Positions 41,763 to 49,754 of a stretch of 64,000 nucleotides of DNA are shown here, one piece after another. The translations under genes and the position numbers were made by a program. The stretch covers positions 151,178 through 215,177 of the forward strand of contig JAFDWX010000007.1 in NCBI GenBank assembly GCA_018268255.1. The letters are read 5' to 3'. Origin of the DNA: Armatimonadota bacterium. Its GTDB lineage: Bacteria; Armatimonadota; Fimbriimonadia; Fimbriimonadales; Fimbriimonadaceae. The notes beneath the pieces were generated by a model, which searched no databases, was not told the DNA's origin, and was given only the letters and a program-made list of their open reading frames with translations. Every line of letters begins with the position of its first letter. The first letter of the stretch is position 1.

Positions 41763-42350
41763 ATGCCCCCAACCGTTGGTGTGGTCGCCATCCAGGGAGA
41801 CTTTTCCAAACATGTGGAGGCGATCCGATCCTGTTCCCCAGATACCAAACTTTTCGAGATTCGTACACCTGAAGATCTGGACCAGGTCACCCACCTTATC
41901 ATCCCAGGTGGCGAAAGCACCACAGTCGGCTTGCTGATGCAGCGGTACGGCCTGGGGGAGGCGATCATCAAGCGGGTTCAGCAGCGGTCGCTTGCGGTGT
42001 GGGGCACCTGCATGGGGATGATTCTGCTGGCCAAGTCGGTCGAAAACCACGACCAGTATCGACTCGGTTTGCTCGACATCACCGTGCGCCGGAACGCATT
42101 TGGTACTCAAGTCCATAGCTTCGAGGACGAAACCGACATTGATGGGCTGGATTCACCTGTGATGGGCGTGTACATCAGAGCTCCCATTGTCACTGAGTGG
42201 GGCCCAATGGTCAAAATCCTGGGAAAGTATCAGGGTCAGGTAGTTGCAGCGCGGCAGGAAAACGTCTTGGGTACGAGCTTTCACCCTGAACTTACGGACG
42301 ATACTCGCATGCACCTTTGGTTCCTCAGTTTTCCGGTGCCCGAAAGTTAA
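41763..42350 (+). CDS. pdxT: Pyridoxal 5'-phosphate synthase glutaminase subunit
   Basis: A 195-residue class I glutaminase supplying ammonia to PdxS. Start VGVVAIQGDFSKHVEAI, oxyanion loop IIPGGESTTVG, nucleophile Cys in WGTCMGMILLA (about 81) and His-Glu in TSFHPELTDD (about 177). Normal length. PdxS is not adjacent here, although the two are often paired. It is the only gene on its strand between arginase and ribD. Confidence 0.95.
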   Translation: MPPTVGVVAIQGDFSKHVEAIRSCSPDTKLFEIRTPEDLDQVTHLIIPGGESTTVGLLMQRYGLGEAIIKRVQQRSLAVWGTCMGMILLAKSVENHDQYRLGLLDITVRRNAFGTQVHSFEDETDIDGLDSPVMGVYIRAPIVTEWGPMVKILGKYQGQVVAARQENVLGTSFHPELTDDTRMHLWFLSFPVPES

Positions 42351-42352
42351 GT

Positions 42353-42381
42353 GCCCCGCTCGGAGGGCATCGAGACGGGGC
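42353..42381 (+). terminator. Weak terminator-like hairpin after pdxT
   Basis: GCCCCGCTC (42353-42361) pairs with GAG-A-CGGGGC (42372-42381), one bulge, followed by TTGTGGTTT, so only a poor T-run. Lies 3 bases after the pdxT stop. Confidence 0.4.
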
Positions 42382-42453
42382 TTGTGGTTTGGGGGAGAGA
42401 AGAGTTGTTGCTCTATCTTGAATGACTCGTAATGATAGGCATTGGTTCCCAAC

Positions 42454-43503
42454 TCAACAAGTTTTTTTCCACGAAAGGCCGATGTCGCCGTCGAAGATGT
42501 CTGCGGAAAGCAATTTCCATTCGTTCTTACAGGTTTTTTCGCCCAGACTTGCTGGTAACCAAGCTAAGCCATCCGAGAAAACTTTGGGAGCCATGTAGAG
42601 CCGAATTTCGTCTACCAAGTTCTGTTCGAGAAACTCTGAATAGACTAGCGCGCCGCCTTCCACAAGGAGGCCGAGGGCTCCGCGATTATGGATTTCAGCG
42701 AGTAATGGCTCGAAATCGAGCGTGTCGCGCGGTGTCTTCGGAAGGCGAAACTCGCTCGCGTCCTGTGGCTCATCGCCAACCAGTCTCATGTAATTTCGAT
42801 CGCGAAAAATCTCCAGATCCGCCGGAAGGACTCTATTTGGGTCGACGACGATCCGGAGGGGCTGGGGCACGTCCTCATTCAGGCGCGCTCCCAAGTGAGG
42901 ATTATCTTGTCGAGCCGTACGAGTCCCTACGAGAACTGCACCGAGTTCGGCACGCAGCCGGTGAACATCTCGTCGAGCGCTTTCACCGGTGATCCACTTG
43001 CTTGTTCCATCCTTTTGAGCGATCATCCCGTTCAGCGTGGTTGCTGCTTTGAGCATTACATACGGATTTCCCGTTTCGTGGGCGTGGAGAAAATAAGGAT
43101 TAGCTTCTCGGGCCTCGGTTTCAAGAAGTCCATGCTGAACTTGAATTCCCGCGCTTGAAAGTGCAGCCAGTCCACCCTGAGCTTTAGGGTTGGGATCGAG
43201 GCACGCAGCAACAACTCGAGCCACCTTCGCAACGATCAGAGCCTGTGAACACGGACCAGTGCGGCCATAGTGGTTGCATGGCTCCAAGGTCACAAAAGCC
43301 GTCGCACCCACAGCCTGTTCGCCTGCCTGTGCCAGCGCATTAACCTCCGCATGCGCCAAACCCGCCCGATGGTGGAACCCTTCGCCGACAATCTGCCCAT
43401 CTTTGACGATGACGCACCCGACATGGGGGTTCGGAGAGGGGAATCCATTCCGGCTGAGTGCGATGGCTCTCCGCATTGCCATCTCATCAGAAATTCTATC
43501 CAT
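42454..43503 (-). CDS. ribD: Bifunctional riboflavin deaminase/reductase
   Basis: A 349-residue two-domain enzyme for the second and third steps of riboflavin synthesis. The N-terminal cytidine deaminase-like domain has HAEVNALAQAG (zinc His, catalytic Glu) and LEPCNHYGRTGPC (two zinc Cys); the C-terminal reductase domain has TRTARQDNPHL and LLVEGGALVYSEFLEQNLVDEIRLYMAP. It is the last gene of a chain of overlapping minus-strand genes from aroK, overlapping the small membrane gene by 8 bp. ribE is far away at 17.9 kb. Confidence 0.96.
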   Translation of the reverse strand: MDRISDEMAMRRAIALSRNGFPSPNPHVGCVIVKDGQIVGEGFHHRAGLAHAEVNALAQAGEQAVGATAFVTLEPCNHYGRTGPCSQALIVAKVARVVAACLDPNPKAQGGLAALSSAGIQVQHGLLETEAREANPYFLHAHETGNPYVMLKAATTLNGMIAQKDGTSKWITGESARRDVHRLRAELGAVLVGTRTARQDNPHLGARLNEDVPQPLRIVVDPNRVLPADLEIFRDRNYMRLVGDEPQDASEFRLPKTPRDTLDFEPLLAEIHNRGALGLLVEGGALVYSEFLEQNLVDEIRLYMAPKVFSDGLAWLPASLGEKTCKNEWKLLSADIFDGDIGLSWKKTC

Positions 43504-43789
43504 GGCGCTCGTGATCCCGAAGCGTTCCTTCGATAAGCTCTTTCAAGATCCCCTGTTGGCTCTCCAGGTATTCGACCTTGGTGTTTCGAGCGACGAAGAT
43601 TGCACACACAGCGGTCCCAAGGAACGTAAAGGCGGTTGCTGCGAAATATAAAAGCAATTTCATTCCGTAGCGGGCGACGATGTGGCGATCTGTGCCAGCT
43701 GGTGGGGGAGCACCGACGACAAAGGGCCAAGCGACCAACAGGGCCACTCCGAGAATCAGCAGGATTGTTGTGACGATTTTGAGTCGCAT
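43496..43789 (-). CDS. Small membrane protein
   Basis: A 97-residue protein with two helices (IVTTILLILGVALLVAWPFVVG and LLLYFAATAFTFLGTAVCAIFVA) and a charged, coiled C-terminus (EYLESQQGILKELIEGTLRDHERHG). It overlaps rpe by 34 bp and ribD by 8 bp. Not recognised; the tight packing suggests co-translation with its neighbours. Confidence 0.7.
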   Translation of the reverse strand: MRLKIVTTILLILGVALLVAWPFVVGAPPPAGTDRHIVARYGMKLLLYFAATAFTFLGTAVCAIFVARNTKVEYLESQQGILKELIEGTLRDHERHG

Positions 43790-44421
43790 GCTTGGCGTAA
43801 TCGTTTGACGCCTTCGAGGATCGAAACGTCGTTAAGAAAACTCCCACTCACAAATACGTTTGCACCCGCCGCTTCTGCTCGCGGCAACGATACGTCGTCG
43901 ATGCCACCGTCTACCTCGATCGACAGAAACGGTGCCCATTCTCGAATCTCACTGACCTTGTCCAGGCACGAATCTATCAGGCTCTGGCCGCCCCAACCGG
44001 GATTGACCGTCATAACCAAAGCAAGGTCAATCACATCCAACAAAGGCTTGATGGCTTTCGCCGAAGTTCCTGGATTTATGGCAATTCCGACTTCCAGACC
44101 ACTACTTCTGACCAACTGACATAGCCTGTGAGCATGGTGAGTTGCCTCGGTGTGGAAGATAAACCGCTTGACCCCTGCCTCCGCGAACTCTTCGAGATGC
44201 TTCTCTGGCGACAAGGTCATCAAATGGGCTTCGACGGACACAGATGTCAGGTTGACAACCGATCGAGCAAACTGGGCACCAAACGTGATGGGAGGCACGA
44301 ACTGACCGTCCATGACGTCTAAGTGAATCCAGTCCACCTTTGCTTCGGTGAGTTCTTTGACTTTCTCTCCCATGTACATCGGATCAAAGGAAAGGACCGA
44401 TGGCGCAAGTTCGAGTCTCAC
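43756..44421 (-). CDS. rpe: Ribulose-phosphate 3-epimerase
   Basis: A 221-residue TIM-barrel enzyme interconverting ribulose-5-P and xylulose-5-P. LELAPSVLSFDPMYMG at the start, metal ligands in WIHLDVMDGQFVPPITFG (His, Asp), and the later MTVNPGWGGQSLIDS and EVDGGIDDVSLP. Starts inside the end of the PASTA kinase-like gene (4-bp overlap), matching the prkC-rpe neighbourhood known in Firmicutes, here without rsgA between. Confidence 0.95.
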   Translation of the reverse strand: MRLELAPSVLSFDPMYMGEKVKELTEAKVDWIHLDVMDGQFVPPITFGAQFARSVVNLTSVSVEAHLMTLSPEKHLEEFAEAGVKRFIFHTEATHHAHRLCQLVRSSGLEVGIAINPGTSAKAIKPLLDVIDLALVMTVNPGWGGQSLIDSCLDKVSEIREWAPFLSIEVDGGIDDVSLPRAEAAGANVFVSGSFLNDVSILEGVKRLRQACDSKSSQQSC

Positions 44422-46208
44422 GGAGTTGGATTTTCCTCAGCAGGATCGCCGGGTTCCTGCTCGTTGGCATATTGGGTCACGGTATCGACGAGAACTCCGT
44501 CATAGAAGATTTTGAACCTCACCAGTTCGCCATACCCGACCTCCTTAGCGGTGAGCGTCTCGCCACTCACGTGACGCTGTTCGTAGATTGTGAATCCATC
44601 TGGATATCGGTCATCCAGAAGTTCAACCCGAACGTTGGTTGAACCCGGAAGATCTAAGGGGCCGACCGTGATTGTGTAAAGCTTGCGGGGCACCGAATCA
44701 TCAACGTTCTCCGGCTGTCGCTTGCCCGAACTCACGGTGAGTCGAATCTCCGACTTCCTGGGGATCTTCTGTCCTGCCGCCAAATTCTGACCGATTACGA
44801 CGCCCTCCTCAAAATCGGAGCTCTTCTTTTTAATTATCTTCGAGGAAATCTTCAGGTCGAGTCCTCGGAGTATTTGCTTCGCGTCATCCAACGTGTCGCC
44901 GCGAAGGTCGGGGACTTCCACGTTTTCTGAACCTGCGCTGACCCAAGCGATCACGCTCGAGTTCTCGCGAACCTTTTGGCCCGCCTCGGGATCCATCTTC
45001 AGGATCGTGCCGGATGCCTTTTCGCTCTGCTGGTCGCGAGTTCTGAGCTTCACGTGCAGTTTCTCCAGATCCTGCGTTGCCTCGACCGCATTCCGCCCCA
45101 CAAGATTGGGCAGTGCGACGAGTTTGGGTTTCGTCAGGTTGTAGGCAAAGTAAACGCCGACCATGACGACGACTGCCAAAATAGCAACATAACCAATGGC
45201 AAGAACCCATCTTGGAAAGCGATCCGAATAGTCGATTTCGTCGTCCTCGGGCTCAGGTTGCGGAACTCGATCCTTTTGAATTGCGCTCATTCGGGGAGCG
45301 ACCAACTGAGGTTCTGCAGGCATTACGGGCACGGGTTCTGGCATCGGTCCAAGCGGTTTGATCGGCCATGAAACCTGCTTGCCAAATCTCAGCGCATCCT
45401 GGAGGATCCGGAGATCCGCCACGAGAGCTTGTGCTGTTGGGTACCGATCTTGCGGCAGCTTTGCCAAGCACTTTTTGATGATCTCCTCTAGGACCACTGG
45501 AACTCCAGGGTGAGAAAGACGCAGGCTCGGGACAGGGGCCGTGGCGTGCTTCATCGCCATGGCGACCGGCGTGTCGGCGCTGAACGGATACTTGCCGCTC
45601 AGAAGCTCGTACATGACGATCCCAATTCCGTAGATATCACTGGTTGGAGAGGGCATGCCTCCCTGCGTGACTTCGGGAGCGAGATAGGGAGCCATACTGG
45701 GCAGCACCATGACTGCGGCTGTCTGACTGGAGCCGTACGCGCGCCACATTCCCGCAAACGCAACCTTTACTCGGCCTTCTTGGGTGACAAAGACGTTAGC
45801 CGTGCTGATGTCTCCGTGGGCTACTCCCATCTCGTGCATGGGGACGAGTGCCTCGCAAATTCCGATCGCAGTCTGGATGGTCACCGGCGCAGAAAATGGC
45901 GCGAGTTTGGCAACTTTTTCCTTAAGTTGGGTTCCGGGCGGTAGTTCTGAAACCAGGAATGGTGTCCCCTCGTGGTCATCCAACTCCAAAAGGCGCTCCA
46001 GATTGGGATGCTGGAAGCGTTGGCCCTCTCCAATCACCTCGGCTAGCCGATCGGTAAATTCCTTCTCTTGCCCGAACGGGGCTTTGACCATTCGGACCTT
46101 AACTTCGCGACCTCCGACCCGGTCTCGAACCCGAAAAGCCTTGAAGATAGAGGAGTCTTCCAACTCCTGGACGACCTCGTAGCGAATCCTCAACAGGGAG
46201 CCGATCAT
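44418..46208 (-). CDS. PASTA-domain Ser/Thr kinase homologue, probably a pseudokinase
   Basis: A 596-residue single-pass membrane protein. A PknB-type kinase fold (about 8-275) is followed by a linker, one helix (WVLAIGYVAILAVVVMVGVYFAY, about 335-358) and at least two PASTA domains (LPNLVGRNAVEA..., VPDLRGDTLDDA...). The catalytic features are degenerate: the glycine loop is ELEDSSIFKAF, the catalytic loop reads HGDISTAN (131-138, HRDxKxxN expected), and DFG is FAG (151-153). Lys37, APE (177-179) and DIYG remain. PASTA domains usually sense peptidoglycan fragments. A scaffold or sensor without catalysis is likely but not proved. Confidence 0.9.
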   Translation of the reverse strand: MIGSLLRIRYEVVQELEDSSIFKAFRVRDRVGGREVKVRMVKAPFGQEKEFTDRLAEVIGEGQRFQHPNLERLLELDDHEGTPFLVSELPPGTQLKEKVAKLAPFSAPVTIQTAIGICEALVPMHEMGVAHGDISTANVFVTQEGRVKVAFAGMWRAYGSSQTAAVMVLPSMAPYLAPEVTQGGMPSPTSDIYGIGIVMYELLSGKYPFSADTPVAMAMKHATAPVPSLRLSHPGVPVVLEEIIKKCLAKLPQDRYPTAQALVADLRILQDALRFGKQVSWPIKPLGPMPEPVPVMPAEPQLVAPRMSAIQKDRVPQPEPEDDEIDYSDRFPRWVLAIGYVAILAVVVMVGVYFAYNLTKPKLVALPNLVGRNAVEATQDLEKLHVKLRTRDQQSEKASGTILKMDPEAGQKVRENSSVIAWVSAGSENVEVPDLRGDTLDDAKQILRGLDLKISSKIIKKKSSDFEEGVVIGQNLAAGQKIPRKSEIRLTVSSGKRQPENVDDSVPRKLYTITVGPLDLPGSTNVRVELLDDRYPDGFTIYEQRHVSGETLTAKEVGYGELVRFKIFYDGVLVDTVTQYANEQEPGDPAEENPTP

Positions 46209-46417
46209 TCCGGGGCCTCCGCCTTACGGGCGATGGTCAGAGCAACAATTCCAACAAACAAAACCAATGCAAGCATTTTGACGGGTTCAGTGTCGATTCG
46301 TTGCGCGTATTGGGCTGTTGTTCCCGACCAAACCGCAAATTGGCTCGCTATGTAGCCGCCGACCACCAAAATGAGAACGGCTATGGCAACCAACAATCGG
46401 GCGAGGTTCATGGTCAA
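46205..46417 (-). CDS. Small two-helix membrane protein
   Basis: A 70-residue protein with two hydrophobic segments (LARLLVAIAVLILVVGGYIAS and PVKMLALVLFVGIVALTIA). It overlaps aroB upstream and the kinase-like gene downstream by 4 bp each. An internal ATG (46411) would also serve. Not recognised, but the overlaps suggest a role linked to the PASTA protein. Confidence 0.65.
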   Translation of the reverse strand: MTMNLARLLVAIAVLILVVGGYIASQFAVWSGTTAQYAQRIDTEPVKMLALVLFVGIVALTIARKAEAPE

Positions 46418-47442
46418 GCTATGTCGGAGAGAATTCTGGAAATTTCTACAGAATTCAATCCTTGGCAGAGTTTACACGTTCCGATCTGCGTTAAGAAACT
46501 GAAGGAAAGCCCGGATTGGGTGACTTTTTTGTCGCGAGCCATCGCGTGAAGAAGGGTATCCACTGAAATGGACTCAGGGATGGTGATCGGCAGACCTTGC
46601 TTGATCATATCCGCCTTGATTTCCTCGCTTGTTCCGGGCCGGGTAATGCTTAGCGCCTCCCCAATCTGAGCTTCAACTACCATACCGATGGAGACAGCTT
46701 CTCCGTGCAGCAACCCCTCATAGTCGAGTGCTTTTTCAATGGCGTGACCGATGGTGTGGCCGAAATTGAGTTGGGCACGAAGGCCAGTTGTTTCGAACTC
46801 ATCTTGCTCTACAACTTGCTGCTTGATCATCAGCGCGGAAATAATGCACTGTTGCAGGTCCTGCGAATCAAGGCTAAGGGCTCCGGCACGCAACCTGGTG
46901 AGAAGGCTCTCGTCCCGGATATAGGCTGCTTTCCAAACTTCCGCGGTTCCATTGACGAACTGCCGAGGAGGTAGGGTCGCCAGGAACTCCCCACTGACGC
47001 AGACTGCTGAAGGCGGATGAAATGCTCCCGCTAAGTTCTTGCCCGCAGGCAAGTCGATACCTACCTTCCCGCCGATGCTGGAATCGACTTGAGCCAAAAG
47101 CGTTGTCGGCACCTGGACGAAGGCCACTCCGCGCATATAAGTTGCGGCAACGAATCCCACAAGATCGCCGATGACGCCACCACCAAGGGCGACGACCGTG
47201 CCATTTCTGGTTAAAGGCAGTTCGCCGAGCCAGTCCAGACATCGGCTGTAGCATTCAATACTCTTGGTCGCCTCTCCCGGTGGCAAAATCAGCGTCGGGA
47301 TTCCGGAGGGCAATAGATGGCCGTGCGCGGAATGAACATTTTCGTCTGTGATGACGACGAATGGACCTTGGAGTCCGGCCTGAAAATCGGAGTACGGTTC
47401 AAACCAGATTGGGTATTCACCCCGAGAGTGCTTGATAATCAT
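46414..47442 (-). CDS. aroB: 3-dehydroquinate synthase
   Basis: A 342-residue NAD- and zinc-dependent enzyme of the shikimate pathway. VALGGGVIGDLVGFVAATYMRGV (NAD site), VPTTLLAQVDSSIGGKVGIDLPAGKNLAGAFHPP (catalytic loop), and zinc His in LNFGHTIGHAIEKALDYEGLLHGEAVSIGM. Overlaps aroK by 4 bp. Both are in the same minus-strand chain that ends in rpe and ribD. Confidence 0.96.
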   Translation of the reverse strand: MIIKHSRGEYPIWFEPYSDFQAGLQGPFVVITDENVHSAHGHLLPSGIPTLILPPGEATKSIECYSRCLDWLGELPLTRNGTVVALGGGVIGDLVGFVAATYMRGVAFVQVPTTLLAQVDSSIGGKVGIDLPAGKNLAGAFHPPSAVCVSGEFLATLPPRQFVNGTAEVWKAAYIRDESLLTRLRAGALSLDSQDLQQCIISALMIKQQVVEQDEFETTGLRAQLNFGHTIGHAIEKALDYEGLLHGEAVSIGMVVEAQIGEALSITRPGTSEEIKADMIKQGLPITIPESISVDTLLHAMARDKKVTQSGLSFSFLTQIGTCKLCQGLNSVEISRILSDIA

Positions 47443-47957
47443 GGCAACGTGTTCAGATGCTCCACAAGGTTTTGGGCCGTTGTCTGGATATTGCTGGTGT
47501 CTACTTGCCAGATCACGTCGGCCTTCTGATACAGATGTTCCCTAGCCTCCAGGATCCGGTGAACCCGCTCCTCCCAGTCGTCGAAGTCCAACAGGGGCCG
47601 TTTCTTCCGCGATATTTTCATCCGATCAATGATGATTTGAACTGGGACCTGAAGATAGATCGTCAGGCCCAAGCGCCGCAGTTCGGTCCAATTCTCCTCT
47701 CGCAGAACGATTCCCCCGCCGGTTGCGAGGACTGACCCTTCTGGTTCGAGCGACTGAAGAATACTGGTCTCGTGCGCTCGAAAGGTCTCCTCGCCGTACA
47801 ATTCGAAAATTTTGGTGATTGGCCGCCCAAAGCGGTTTTGGAGAAGTGTATCGGTGTCCCGGAACTTACGACTCGACATCTCGGCGACGTGTTTGCCCAC
47901 CGAGGATTTTCCCGATCCCATCATTCCCACGAGAATCCAGTCGTTCATTCGAGCCAA
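47439..47957 (-). CDS. aroK: Shikimate kinase
   Basis: A 172-residue P-loop kinase phosphorylating shikimate at O3. Walker A GMMGSGKSSVGKH (about 12-24), shikimate-binding Asp in FRDTDTLLQNRFG, and VLATGGGIVLREENW. Length is typical. First gene of the overlapping chain aroK-aroB-small protein-kinase-like-rpe-small protein-ribD. Only 12 bases separate its ATG from the pil-operon terminator hairpin, so its own promoter would lie inside that hairpin or it depends on readthrough. Confidence 0.96.
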   Translation of the reverse strand: MARMNDWILVGMMGSGKSSVGKHVAEMSSRKFRDTDTLLQNRFGRPITKIFELYGEETFRAHETSILQSLEPEGSVLATGGGIVLREENWTELRRLGLTIYLQVPVQIIIDRMKISRKKRPLLDFDDWEERVHRILEAREHLYQKADVIWQVDTSNIQTTAQNLVEHLNTLP

Positions 47958-47960
47958 GAC

Positions 47961-48004
47961 AAAATGAAAGCGCGATAGGCTCCTATGAAAGGTACCTATC
48001 GCGC
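47961..48004 (-). terminator. Terminator at end of pil operon
   Basis: On the minus strand GCGCGATAGG (48004-47995) pairs with CCTATCGCGC (47979-47970), a 10-bp perfect stem, followed by TTTCATTTT. Located just after the secretin gene and just before aroK. Confidence 0.85.
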
Positions 48005-48026
48005 TGCTGTAATTTCAGGTGTCTAT

Positions 48027-49706
48027 CTAGGGACCAAGGCCACCTGCGCTCTCGTCTTCCACAACGATCGGCGTCACGAACACGATCAATTCCTGATCGT
48101 TTCGCTTGGTCGACGTCGTTCGGAAGAACTGGCCGATGATCGGAAGATCGCCGAGAATCGGGAACCGCTGCGTGGAGTTCGTGAACTGCTTTCGGTTAAA
48201 GCCAGCCAAAGCAATGGTCTCACCGCTCTTGACTCGGGCGACGACTTGGATCGTGGTCGTCAGAGTATCCGGAATCTGCGTTCCATCCGGACCCGTTCGA
48301 ATCTCTCCGTAGTCCTGCAACTGCGGGAACAGAGTCATCGTAACCGTGCCGTCATTGTTAATGCGGGGTCGAACGACCAGCAGATTCTGAATCTGCAACG
48401 TAGTCGGAACGTAGGTGGTGTTGGTACCGCCTCCGCCGATGGTCGTTTGAGGAATAAAGATGGTTGTGGTCGCAAACGATCCTACTGACGCCGTTTGGTT
48501 GTTGAGGGTTCGAATCAACGGAGCCTGAACTGCTTTACCGTCGCCTTGAAGAAGCAGGGTTCGCAGTCGTGTCGTGACGTTGCCCGTGGCGTAGTTGATA
48601 AAGATCGGATCGCTGTTGCGAGCGAATACTCCAGGCCTGTTACCTGCGCCGATTGCACCGCGCTGGTAGAGCCAGTCCATGCCGAAGGATCGCTCCAGGC
48701 TTTGGCTGGTCGTGATGAACTCGACCTTGACGATCACCTGTTTGGGTGCTTGGTCGAACTGAGCGATCAGCGAGCGAAGCTTTCGAATGGCTTCCTCTTC
48801 TCCCTGGACGACAATTGAGTTGTCAGTGGGATCGAAGAAGATCTGATCGATATCCTCGGGAACCAAACCTGTGCCCGGTTGGAGTTGAGAGTCTGCTCCC
48901 GTGCCACCGCCTCCGTTTCCATTACCGAGGCCGCCACCGCCGCCGGGGCCGTTATTGCCGCCACCTTGACCGAGACCGCCACCGCCACCACCGGGGCGAC
49001 CGCCGCCTGCTTGGTTGGCTGTTTCGCCTGGAAGAAGAATGTCGCCGTTACCTGCGCTGGGATTGATTGCTGAATCAGAAACCGACCCATTGCTTGTGGG
49101 ATAGGACGTCCCCGGAGTTTGGTTGACCGCGCCCACGCCTGGGACGATTACGGTTGCTCCAGGAAGCTTGTTCGACTGAAGGTCTCGATATTCGCGGGAG
49201 AGATTGTTCATCTCTCTGATGCCGCGATCTGGATCGAAAACGTAAACCGAAGTCAGCATCTTGATGATCTGCTCTGGATCACCCTTCATGACTTTGATTT
49301 TTTCGACTTTTCGTTCCTTCTTGCGAACCGGAGTGGAGGGCTGCGTCGAGACGTTCACCTGATTGGAAGGTGCGATCTTCGTAATCACGTAGACGCCATT
49401 CTCGCCACGCTCTGCGAATACTCCACCAGCCTTACAGATGTAGGTAAGAGCTTCTTCAGCGGTGCACTCCTTGAGCGCAAGCGTGATCCGAGGAAGTTCC
49501 TCCAATCCTGGCGCGAAAACAAACTGAAGTCCAGTTTGAACCCGCAACAACTCGATCGCTGCGCGTAGATCTGCATCCTTCAGGTTAATGTCCACTCGAG
49601 TAGCAGGGGTCTGGAAAGCGAACGCTACTTGCGCTGCGCCCATAACCACCGTGCAAGCGGCTGTCAACAAAAACCGCCTTGTTTTCGCACCCAGATTTAG
49701 ATTCAT
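48027..49706 (-). CDS. pilQ: Outer-membrane secretin (PilQ/GspD family)
   Basis: About 559 residues from ATG 49706, chosen over a TTG at 49730 because the signal peptide (RRFLLTAACTVVMGAAQVAFA) starts here. An N-terminal STN-like domain (VDINLKDADLRAAIELLRVQTG, CTAEEALTYIC), a Gly/Asn-rich insertion (about 210-265), an N1/N3-like domain (IFFDPTDNSIVVQGEEEAI) and the C-terminal secretin barrel (VKVEFITTSQS..., LPIIGQFFRTTS... with the ending FVTPIVVED). It forms the outer-membrane gate for the pilus. Last gene of the pilM-to-pilQ run; a terminator follows. Confidence 0.93.
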   Translation of the reverse strand: MNLNLGAKTRRFLLTAACTVVMGAAQVAFAFQTPATRVDINLKDADLRAAIELLRVQTGLQFVFAPGLEELPRITLALKECTAEEALTYICKAGGVFAERGENGVYVITKIAPSNQVNVSTQPSTPVRKKERKVEKIKVMKGDPEQIIKMLTSVYVFDPDRGIREMNNLSREYRDLQSNKLPGATVIVPGVGAVNQTPGTSYPTSNGSVSDSAINPSAGNGDILLPGETANQAGGGRPGGGGGGLGQGGGNNGPGGGGGLGNGNGGGGTGADSQLQPGTGLVPEDIDQIFFDPTDNSIVVQGEEEAIRKLRSLIAQFDQAPKQVIVKVEFITTSQSLERSFGMDWLYQRGAIGAGNRPGVFARNSDPIFINYATGNVTTRLRTLLLQGDGKAVQAPLIRTLNNQTASVGSFATTTIFIPQTTIGGGGTNTTYVPTTLQIQNLLVVRPRINNDGTVTMTLFPQLQDYGEIRTGPDGTQIPDTLTTTIQVVARVKSGETIALAGFNRKQFTNSTQRFPILGDLPIIGQFFRTTSTKRNDQELIVFVTPIVVEDESAGGLGP

Positions 49707-49754
49707 CGATTTCTTCAAAGCAACCCTCAAAATTTGATTACAAACTTACCCGGT

